64,000 nt of DNA from Muricea muricata. Its lineage: Eukaryota > Cnidaria > Anthozoa > Malacalcyonacea > Plexauridae. The stretch covers positions 2,205,858 to 2,269,857 of the forward strand of contig OY979724.1 of the NCBI GenBank assembly GCA_963855995.1. Reading direction: 5' to 3'. The translations under genes and the position numbers were made by a program. The notes beneath the pieces were generated by a model, which saw only the letters and a list, made by a program, of their open reading frames with translations, was not told where the DNA came from and did no database searches. Within the stretch, counting starts at the first letter, position 1. Each line of letters opens with the position of its first letter. Positions 56,481 to 64,000 of the stretch are shown piece by piece.

Positions 56481-56760
56481 TGCAGATAACTCAGTTATCT
56501 GCTAGCAGATAACTGAGCCATAGAATAAGAATACATAGAAGGGCCACTCGCGTCGGAGCCTTTGGAGTTTTTGAAGCCGCGCATGTCGCATTACGCACGT
56601 TATTAGCATTTTCTCAGCCAGTCAATTGCATTTTCTGGCCAATAGGAATGCTGAACTGGCTGGTGGCAGCCAGTAAACTGCATAAACATAGTGTGACATG
56701 TTGCACTGCTGAGTGGCCCTTCTATGTATTCTTATTGTATGACTGAGTTATCTGCAGATT
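56481..56760. mobile_element. MITE with about 45-bp terminal repeats
   Basis: CAGATAACTGAGCCATAGAA and TAAGAATACATAGAAGGGCC at the left mirror GGCCCTTCTATGTATTCTTA and TGACTGAGTTATCTG at the right. The left edge carries an extra palindrome, GCAGATAACTCAGTTATCTGC (56480-56500). Confidence 0.9.
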
Positions 56761-56836
56761 GTGTGATAGTCGCATTTATCTGCATACAACTGACCAGTCA
56801 CAACGCGTAAAACAACTGCAATGTATAGTAATTAAC

Positions 56837-56943
56837 ACTTATTGACTGAGACCGAGGGAAACAGTATGTTTTGTGGACCAGAGACTGTCGATGTCGAGGG
56901 TCCACAAAACATACTGCTTTCCCGAGGTCTCAGTCAATAAGTA
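56837..56943. repeat. fold-back element
   Basis: ACTTATTGACTGAGACC and GGGAAACAGTATGTTTTGTGG mirror CCACAAAACATACTGCTTTCCC and GGTCTCAGTCAATAAGT, around a loop of about 19 bp. Confidence 0.93.
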
Positions 56944-57201
56944 TTTTATTATATACTGAGTGCCAAAAGAGAAGAAAAGTACCACAAATCAATCAAACAT
57001 GTGTAAAAAGGATTACCTTTTACCTGACATGGCTACGTGAGGCTTTGTGGATTTGTTGTCTACCGGTGAATAAAAGTAATGTCCACCGCTTAGCTACGTT
57101 GCCAGGGAGACAATAGAATTTCTCCACTATCACGTGATACGTTCTTAACCAATAAGAAACAGGAATAAATGAACTTTGACACTCAGTATATTATAAAATA
57201 G
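56943..57201. mobile_element. 259-bp MITE abutting the previous hairpin
   Basis: ATTTTATTATATACTGAGTG then CCAAA at the left mirrors TTTGACACTCAGTATATTAT and AAAAT at the right. Interior without coding potential. Confidence 0.8.
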
Positions 57202-57780
57202 TATTAATTAGGCCGGCCAAATTATTGTGTAAGCTGTTAATATGAAATTTTTTTATTAAAATCTCGAGAATCATTAATAAATCGTGAGCAAAACACAAAA
57301 GAAAATCATAGCCGTGAAGGAGTCTTTATTTCTCACACGCACACAACTTGCAGCTACCCTAATTTATGAATTTAGATTAAAATATCTCGAGAATTAAACA
57401 ACACGTAAGGAATGTGTAAATTCTTAAAGCTCTTTCGAACAATAAAAATTAATATCTCGCACTAATCTCTCTCAAAAGCTCTCTCAAATTTATTGCCGAT
57501 ATCTCTTTGAGAATTACTGTGCACGTGAAATGTAACTTATATCAAAACTAGCTTACTTCAAGCTGTTTGGGAATCAAGATTTTACGTGTCAACGAGATCA
57601 AATATGAATCTAAGATGGCAGACAGCGCATTAAATTTCTATCTTTACGACCAACTCCCCAACGAAAGGCTTTAATTCGCTCGAAAGTCGAATTTTGTATT
57701 TTTTTATTGTTTCAGGTAGTGAAAGATCCTGTGTGCTTTTTACAGTACTACCGACACTAGCAACGTTAGTGCGAGATGTT
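57202..57780. other. non-coding stretch with CTCGAGAATTA words
   Basis: AAAATCTCGAGAATCATTAA (about 57260) and AAAATATCTCGAGAATTAAA (about 57381) recur with other ATCTC variants to 57520, suggesting a decayed tandem repeat. No gene. Confidence 0.35.
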
Positions 57781-57849
57781 AATTTTTATTGAAACAAAAG
57801 CTGAACTGCTAAAAAAATGGAAACGACAAGATAAAATCAAAAAACTTAC

Positions 57850-57939
57850 TTTCACTCTATCTTTGGATCTTCTTGGCTTCGGTTGTTCTCGTTTCATCAT
57901 GCTGTTTATGGTTTCATCTGGTTGGCGCACTCTCTTCAT
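57850..57939 (-). CDS. candidate first coding exon, unknown protein
   Basis: A minus-strand ATG at 57939 opens 30 codons ending in phase 0 at a strong donor (GTGAAA, then GTAAGTT). The peptide is basic and hydrophilic (MKRVRQPDETINSMMKREQP, then a Lys/Arg-rich end). An acceptor (TTTTTTTAGCAG) follows after only 44 bp; if used, the frame stops 9 codons later (FSFCFNKN). A mutated copy of this exon, donor and intron lies at 47.3 kb on the other strand. Either a small gene or part of an unrecognised repeat. Confidence 0.4.
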
Positions 57940-58461
57940 GGAGCATCAAGGCGGTCCAGTAGGTAACTAGCTCACTCGTGTCCAGTCAACCAACATAAAA
58001 TAAGGAGAAAATTAATGTTACAAAATATTTTAGAATATAGGACACTAAGCTTTAATTGAATTGACTTTAACAAACCGTACATTGTGATAGTATTTGCATC
58101 TTAACATCTGATGGAGACGGCTTGTGATTTACTTCTTATGTCGATATGAATTCTTTCCCATCTTGTTGCATCATTAGTTGATGGTTGTTGTATTCACTTT
58201 TTACTTGGCATTCTTTGAAAAAAAAATTACGATGTTCAGAAAACTGTTTACAAGATAAGCAAAGAAAACTACGTTCACAAGCATTAGAGAGGACTAAGTA
58301 ATTATAATAGGCGTGACAGGTCACAGAGGTTAGTCGACGAAGAAACTCATGGACAAATTCCCGGCATGATGATATTCCGATAGCAAGAAATACAGCAAGT
58401 GTAGAACGTGTACGTGTGAGCTTAAACTGTATGTATGCAACTCCAAGAAAAGCGACACAAA

Positions 58462-58623
58462 ATGGCGGAATTTAAAGACATTTCTGGTGTCATTTCCAGT
58501 TCCCTAACTTTCGCGGACAAATATATTTATATATTTTTCTCAAATTTTTTTGCCCACGTTAGGAAACTAGAACGGGCGCCCAAGAATGCCCACAATTTCT
58601 CCAATCTGGATTATATTTATTGA
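58462..58623 (+). CDS. small ORF, possible gene start (weak)
   Basis: ACAAAATGGCGG gives a good start context and YY1-like motif. It opens 53 codons (MAEFKDISGVISSSLTFADK...) to TGA. It lies head-to-head with the exon at 57.9 kb. No family recognised and no donor within the frame. Confidence 0.25.
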   Translation: MAEFKDISGVISSSLTFADKYIYIFFSNFFAHVRKLERAPKNAHNFSNLDYIY

Positions 58624-58892
58624 TTGCGCAAATGACTGATAAAAAATAAGAGAGTAATAAAATACCAAATGGTTTCCTCTTCAAGATAGTGTCATACATG
58701 CGCGCGGCATTTCGGGATATTTGGGAAAACTCGTGTTGAAGTTGAACCTAAGGCAACATGCCAAGTACATGGATGACGCTATCCTGCTCAGGAAACTATT
58801 TAGTAATTGTCTTACAAAATGATGACAGTGAAACACAAGTCAACGCCACGGCATTTAAATTTCTCGTGTAGGATTGTTTGATCCTGCACAGT

Positions 58893-59060
58893 AATAGCCA
58901 AGTGGCGCAATCGTCAGAGCAAACGCCTATCACATGTGAGGTCGTGGGTTCAATCCTTACTTCAGACTCGTGACACCCATGTGAGGAGTTAGTCAGTCGT
59001 GGGTTTATCCCGGGTACTCCGGTTTGCGAATGTTGACTGGATGGTTAAAATTGTAAAATA
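58893..59060 (+). mobile_element. tRNA-derived SINE
   Basis: The A-box-like TGGCGCAATCG (58903-58913) and B-box GGTTCAATCC (58947-58956) have normal internal Pol III promoter spacing. A central domain follows (CGTGGGTTTATCCCGGGTAC, TCCGGTT), shared with the fragment at 52655. The end is not clear. It is not a functional tRNA: stems do not pair. Confidence 0.75.
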
Positions 59061-59221
59061 TCAGTAATCACCGGAACACGGCTACTTAACTAAACTGCTG
59101 ACGATGAGGCGGAACTCATAATGAATTAATGAAAATGTGTTTCACTGTAGTTATCATATAATGTAATTGCCAAGCTGAATGAATAATTCTCCAGTAACTA
59201 CGTCATATGAATAACTTACAA

Positions 59222-59485
59222 TTATGAGAGTAGTGGGGAGGGGGCAGCATAAAGATTGAAGTAGTGTCAAGGAAGGGGTACTACCCTGACGGGTACTAGG
59301 CGAAGAAGTAGAGTAAACAGGAGGAAGAAGATTAAATTGGAGTAAATAAGGGGGGTTGGGGTAAAGAAGGGGAGAAGCAGGATAAAGAAACCAGTGGAAG
59401 GGGGTGCTATCCTGGAAGGAGTACCCGGGAAAGAAGAGGGTGAACAGGAGGAAAAGTAGATTGGAGAAAAGAAAGGGGAAATTAA
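59222..59485 (+). repeat. purine-rich tract with two diverged units of about 126 bp
   Basis: GGGGTACTACCCTGACGGGT..AACAGGAGGAAGAAGATT (from 59274) and GGGGTGCTATCCTGGAAGGA..AACAGGAGGAAAAGTAG (from about 59400) are related. The plus strand is strongly G/A-biased. The 120-codon minus-strand frame here follows from the bias. Confidence 0.6.
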
Positions 59486-59846
59486 ACGGATCAGGAAATT
59501 CAGACTTGCACTTCAAATGAAAGGCTGTTCATTGGTCATGTAAACACTCGTTGAATCATGGTTCTCGCTTGCCTTTAGCTTGGAATCATCTTTGAATTTG
59601 AACTGAAAGTCTGAATTTGCATGTTTCTTGTATAGAGTGCAGTGTATCAGACCAGAAGAGGTTTTGAAGAAAAAGAAAGAAAGAATAAAAGTAAGTTAAA
59701 ATTTGTAAAGAATAATGAAGAAACTATTGGTACAGCACTTGATACATGATGATAATCATCATTATAAACTCTCTATTAATCCGGGGGGGGGGTATAATAG
59801 AGAATTTGCAATGATAGTAAGTGTATTGTAATATTTGGGTTTTTAC

Positions 59847-59931
59847 CACTAAATCCTCTTGAAAGTTCTTTTTGGCTGTGGCTTCTCTCATCACAGTTGT
59901 CTGTGCTTGTCTTGCAAAATCTCTGGAATAT
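59847..59931 (-). CDS. candidate internal coding exon (weak)
   Basis: Acceptor CACGTTATAG (AG at 59933-59932) and donor TTTAGTG then GTAAAA. One frame reads YSRDFARQAQTTVMREATAK then KNFQEDLV, with convincing composition; a second frame is also open. It needs two bases from the previous exon, and no matching donor was found upstream. Confidence 0.35.
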
Positions 59932-60266
59932 CTATAACGTGAAGGTCAATATTTAAGATTAGAAAAATAGAAACCGTAAAATAGAAAGAAATTTAAATCG
60001 TGGCGAATACTTTTTACGGTCTTGCTGGCATGACAAAAAGAGAGTATAGATTTATAAGATCAATGTTGATTTATCCTTTATCTGAACTATATTTAACTTA
60101 GATTTTAAAATAGATTTCACCCTGGTAAGCAGACCGAATGGGTTTTCAAACAAGATAACATTTAATGACTAAAACGTGCACAGAATAGTTAGAGAATGCT
60201 TACATGTCGAATAAAAATCCAATACTTTTAATGTCCAACTACACAATAGCGATTTTCGTTGCATTT

Positions 60267-60407
60267 CTAGACTGGAGAAGAAGACGACGCCATTTTGATT
60301 TTGATTTCTCCCGACAACGGCAGATTTGTCTTCGCAATTTTTTTCCATTTCTTCGTCGTTTTAGCTCCAATTTGCTCGTTGTGTTTCTTTCGTACCTTCC
60401 TCGCCAT
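60267..60407 (-). CDS. small basic ORF, possible first exon
   Basis: A minus-strand ATG at 60407 (GGAAATGGCGAGG) opens 46 codons to TAG: MARKVRKKHNEQIGAKTTKK, then a Trp/Lys-rich stretch and a Ser-rich end. Alternatively translation covers only four codons before an excellent donor (GAGGAAG, then GTACGA). Upstream to 60540 is CpG-richer with a TGACGTCA site at about 60521. Product not recognised. Confidence 0.35.
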   Translation of the reverse strand: MARKVRKKHNEQIGAKTTKKWKKIAKTNLPLSGEIKIKMASSSSPV

Positions 60408-60784
60408 TTCCGTACAATCAATGGACATTTATACTCAAGATTAAGACTGTATTGAGACTTTCAAAATGTTCGTCCGGAGACATAAAAATCGAAGCTTCTT
60501 CTTCGGGTTGCAGAAGCAAATGACGTCAGACGACCTTTGTCCGCCAGCAAATACCCGTATGTATAACATTCAATGATCTTTTTAGGAAGCTGAAAATCGG
60601 TTTTTATTGCGCGAACGAAGTGTTTTTGCCATTATTTCTTACTCAGGTCTTTCTTCTGCTACTTTACTTCATGTTTACTTAGGTAACTTGCCAAAAGAAA
60701 CGGCTGTAAGGGACAATTTTGCAATTTTTTTTATTTGGATGCTGATGAACAAGGGAAGACTCGTTAAAGCTTTCATTGGCAAAT

Positions 60785-60930
60785 ATCTTTCCCTCCGTGG
60801 CCGAGAGGTAAAGACAACTGTCTTGACTTCGATTTTGGGTGGATCGAGGACCGGTCCAGTTCAACTGAGTTTGGTAAGAATTTAATTCTGATCGGTGCTC
60901 GATCCACCCAAAACTGAAGTCAAAGCTGGG
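60785..60930 (+). repeat. tRNA-like segment and hairpin in the left arm
   Basis: TCCGTGGCCGAGAGGTAAAG resembles the A-box of Ser/Leu-type tRNAs, and GGATCGAGGACC about 41 bp later resembles a B-box. The same region folds on itself: TTGACTTCGATTTTGGGTGG with GGATCGAG pairs with CTCGATCCACCCAAAACTGAAG. The mirror copy is at 63822-63967. Confidence 0.45.
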
Positions 60931-61072
60931 TGTGGAGTGCAGGAAAACACTAGGCAGTACCGCGAGGCCGAGGAGGCAAACGTTATTTTCCCAGCGTTGT
61001 TAACTAATATTTAAGCAAATTTCATTAACTTGACTGTTGGGGACAGACCTGTAGGGTTGGTGCATTGAAGAC

Positions 61073-61215
61073 TTCTCGTCGTTATTTCCCTTCGTTCAAG
61101 AAGACAAGTTGTCTTCATCGAGAAATAACGACGAAAAGACTTCAAGACACCACTAAACCACTACACTTTAAAGCTACAGTGTAGTGGTTTAGCTAGCTAA
61201 ACCACTACACTGTGC
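61073..61215. repeat. nested hairpins inside the giant inverted repeat
   Basis: GAAGACTTCTCGTCGTTATT then AAGAAGACAA pairs with TTGTCTTC and AATAACGACGAAAAGACTTC. Next, TAAACCACTACACTTTAAAG and several AAACCACTACAC/GTGTAGTGGTTT copies fold on each other around GCTAGC. Confidence 0.9.
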
Positions 61216-61599
61216 CAATAATATATGGCTGACTTCTTCCTAACGCTTACGGTACGACCATGGATGCGCAAAGATGCGCAAACACATTAAAGCCTTGAAA
61301 GCAAGTGTTTTCTTTTAGGAAAGAATCAAGGACGACAACGCTTACTAAATCAAAGCCGTCTAGTCATGTTTTAAGTACTTCAGCTGTTTAACGATCTTTT
61401 ACCAGATCTTTGCAAGAGGAAAAGTAAAATTTTGCATCATTATTATTAACTTTCCGTCAGTCGTTTCTTTCTTGATCGAGCATTATATGCCATTGTGTTC
61501 AGTGTCCTTGATATAGGAGCCATATACTTATGGCCTTGGGTTTAATTCCCAAACACTGAATGGCAGTGTTTTGCTCTTCCAATGAGATAACAAGATGGC

Positions 61600-62120
61600 A
61601 CTGTAGAACGCGTGGTTTTATATAAGCTACGAGCGTCAAGATATCCTTGATAGGTAACTATTGATCCTACAATGGCACTTATGTTCACTGCCAATAGGAA
61701 CGTTTTCAACTCACAGCTTGTACATAATGGCTTTTATAGGTTGTGTCACAAGGAAACTGCAGTTCGGTCGTAAAATCAACTTGTTTTCAAGGTTGCCGGG
61801 TTTTAAACATTACTGACACTGTTAATGTTGTAGCTCGGAATTGTAAAACAACGGCGGCAATGCAGTTTTCTTGTGCCATAACCATATAAGCTACGACCGC
61901 CAAGCTTTATCCTTGATAGGAAAGAATTGATCCCACCAACGACATTTGTATTCTCTACCGATAGGAACGTTTGAGACTTACAGCTTGTACATAACGCATT
62001 TTATCGGTGAGTCGTAAAACCAACCTGTTACTGCTCAGCAAACTACCAGTTCCCTCGATCAACGATAGTCGATGAAGCTTGGCGCTCGTAGGTTGTGTAA
62101 AACCAAGCATTTTACAGGTT
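61600..62120 (+). repeat. 264-bp direct repeat, two diverged units per arm
   Basis: TATAAGCTACGAGCG at 61621 and TATAAGCTACGACCG at 61885 start two units sharing TATCCTTGATAGG, CCGATAGGAACGTT or CCAATAGGAACGTT, and ACAGCTTGTACATAA. The units are much more different from each other than the two palindrome arms are. Confidence 0.82.
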
Positions 62121-62663
62121 ATAGCCAGGTTAGCAGTATCTGCAATGTTTCAAAGCAACCACGAATAGAAACTGACAGCCAACGTTCTGAGTTAAGGTTT
62201 GTAGAATATACTACATGATTAGTTACAGCATGACCAGGCATATAGTAAATAACGCATTGCCATCTTGTTCCAAAGTTATCTTATTACTTGAAAGAGCTGA
62301 AGACTGCCATGCAGTGTTTGGGAATCAAACCCAAGGCCATAAATACATGACTCCTATATCAAGGACACTGAACACAATGACATATAAAGCTCGATCAAGA
62401 AAGAAACGACCGACGGAAAGTCAATAGTATATGCAAACTTCGACTTTCCTTCTTGCAAAGGCCTGGTCATAAAAGATCGTTAAACATAGCTGAGCAACTT
62501 AAAACATGCCTACACAGTTTTGATTTAATAAGCGTTATCGTCTTTGACTCTTTCCCGAAAGAAGACATATTCTTTACAGGCTGTACAGTGTTTGCGCATC
62601 TATGCTTCATGCCTTCTTGAAAAGACCTCGCCATAAAAGATCGTTTAACTTAGCTGAACAACT
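62089..62663 (+). repeat. spacer of the giant inverted repeat: a diverged third copy of arm sequence
   Basis: The 62240-62600 part is a direct, diverged copy of the right arm around 63150-63485: TGCCATCTTGTT, CAGTGTTTGGGAATCAAACC, CTCCTATATCAAGGACACTG, CGATCAAGAAAGAAACGAC and TTGTGCGCATCTAT-like segments follow in the same order. It contains the 70-codon frame at 62215-62427, which I do not regard as a gene. Confidence 0.8.
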
Positions 62664-64000
62664 CGAGCGCCAAGCTTCATCGACTATCGTTGATCGAGGG
62701 AAATGGTAGTTTGCTGAGCAGTAACAGGTTGGTTTTACGACTCACCGATAAAATGCGTTATGTACAAGCTGTAAGTCTCAAACGTTCCTATCGGTAGAGA
62801 ATACAAATGTCGTTGGTGGGATCAATTCTTTCCTATCAAGGATAAAGCTTGGCGGTCGTAGCTTATATGGTTATGGCACAAGAAAACTGCATTGCCGCCG
62901 TTGTTTTACAGTTCCGAGCTACAACATTAACAGTGTCAGTAATGTTTAAAACCCGGCAACCTTGAAAACAAGTTGATTTTACGACCGAACTGCAGTTTCC
63001 TTGTGACACAACCTATAAAAGCCATTATGTACAAGCTGTGAGTTGAAAACGTTCCTATTGGCAGTGAACATAAGTGCCATTGTAGGATCAATAGTTACCT
63101 ATCAAGGATATCTTGACGCTCGTAGCTTATATAAAACCACGCGTTCTACAGTGCCATCTTGTTATCTCATTGGAAGAGCAAAACACTGCCATTCAGTGTT
63201 TGGGAATTAAACCCAAGGCCATAAGTATATGGCTCCTATATCAAGGACACTGAACACAATGGCATATAATGCTCGATCAAGAAAGAAACGACTGACGGAA
63301 AGTTAATAATAATGATGCAAAATTTTACTTTTCCTCTTGCAAAGATCTGGTAAAAGATCGTTAAACAGCTGAAGTACTTAAAACATGACTAGACGGCTTT
63401 GATTTAGTAAGCGTTGTCGTCCTTGATTCTTTCCTAAAAGAAAACACTTGCTTTCAAGGCTTTAATGTGTTTGCGCATCTTTGCGCATCCATGGTCGTAC
63501 CGTAAGCGTTAGGAAGAAGTCAGCCATATATTATTGGCACAGTGTAGTGGTTTAGCTAGCTAAACCACTACACTGTAGCTTTAAAGTGTAGTGGTTTAGT
63601 GGTGTCTTGAAGTCTTTTCGTCGTTATTTCTCGATGAAGACAACTTGTCTTCTTGAACGAAGGGAAATAACGACGAGAAGTCTTCAATGCACCAACCCTA
63701 CAGGTCTGTCCCCAACAGTCAAGTTAATGAAATTTGCTTAAATATTAGTTAACAACGCTGGGAAAATAACGTTTGCCTCCTCGGCCTCGCGGTACTGCCT
63801 AGTGTTTTCCTGCACTCCACGCCCAGCTTTGACTTCAGTTTTGGGTGGATCGAGCACCGATCAGAATTAAATTCTTACCAAACTCAGTTGAACTGGACCG
63901 GTCCTCGATCCACCCAAAATCGAAGTCAAGACAGTTGTCTTTACCTCTCGGCCACGGAGGGAAAGATATTTGCCAATGAAAGCTTTAACGAGTCTTCCCT

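Larger units (their letters stand above)
60752..64000. repeat. giant inverted repeat, running off the window
   Basis: The last ten bases (AGTCTTCCCT) are the complement of 60752-60761, and pairing continues in register to 62088 (GGCGCTCG) against 62664 (CGAGCGCC). The centre, 62376, is the same from both ends, so the arms have no net indels over 1337 bp, and spot checks show about one mismatch per 70-100 bases. The spacer is 62089-62663. The true outer end lies beyond 64000. The interior has nested hairpins but no transposase frame. It may be a long-arm fold-back transposon or a palindromic duplication. Confidence 0.93.

Noticed and set aside
59154..59516. 120-codon minus-strand frame with Leu/Pro/Phe-rich peptide
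   Set aside because: Product of the purine-rich tract on the other strand; no start context or splice sites.
60607..60885. 92-codon plus-strand frame entering the giant inverted repeat
   Set aside because: It crosses the hairpin and tRNA-like segment of the arm. The mirrored region has no equivalent constraint and no motif is seen.
62215..62427. 70-codon frame in the palindrome spacer
   Set aside because: The related arm sequences at 63150-63330 and 61440-61600 do not keep this frame.
1..64000. CRISPR arrays, rRNA genes, bacterial operons, phage or viral genes
   Set aside because: No direct repeats with unique spacers, no rRNA motifs, no Shine-Dalgarno-linked gene runs and no recognisable viral proteins anywhere in the window.

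Overview
The window reads as nuclear DNA of an invertebrate animal, most likely a cnidarian such as a coral or anemone. The evidence is AT-rich sequence, spliced genes with GT-AG introns, a Penelope-like retroelement with a GIY-YIG remnant, a decayed LINE, and many short inverted-repeat DNA elements. The taxon is an inference. Nothing bacterial or phage-like was seen: no operons, no CRISPR array, no rRNA and no intact tRNA. Long open frames are rare, and most ORFs over 60 codons appear to be chance or to lie inside repeats.

Layout. 0-10 kb: mostly non-coding, with one copy and two arrays (one strongly diverged) of a 114-bp tandem repeat family, a promoter-like segment near 3.5 kb, possible plus-strand exons at 5.5 and 9.4 kb, and the 3' half of a dead LINE (8-9.2 kb). 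10-19 kb: long palindromes, nested MITEs, and two well-formed minus-strand exons (12.8 and 18.2 kb) that may belong to one gene. 20.2-25.9 kb: the best gene, on the minus strand. It has five phase-consistent coding exons encoding about 350 residues, with an N-terminal SAP domain and a Trp/Cys-rich domain resembling the C-terminal domain of DPPA2/DPPA4. 27-28.4 kb: a promoter-like segment followed by three tandemly duplicated, splice-bounded, exon-like units. 28.4-38 kb: TIR elements, small tandem repeats and palindromes.

39-47 kb: two copies of a 1.4-1.6 kb fold-back element, a TTAA-flanked MITE, a hAT-type MITE with a perfect 8-bp target duplication, and a frameshifted Penelope-like fragment. 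47-60 kb: mostly AT-rich, with fold-back elements, a tRNA-derived SINE, a cluster of hairpin elements at 56-57.2 kb, and small exon candidates at 57.9, 58.5, 59.9 and 60.3 kb. 60.75-64 kb: a giant, nearly perfect inverted repeat. Its arms are at least 1337 bp, its spacer 575 bp, and it runs off the right end of the window.

The genes do not form an operon. The strongest observations are the DPPA2/4-like SAP gene, the giant inverted repeat, the tandem exon array, and a family of loop-less palindromes sharing GGYRGCCC-type ends, two of which have inserted in or at the edge of other elements with visible target duplications. Exon boundaries were set by eye from splice consensus and reading phase; family names come from motif recognition, not from searches.
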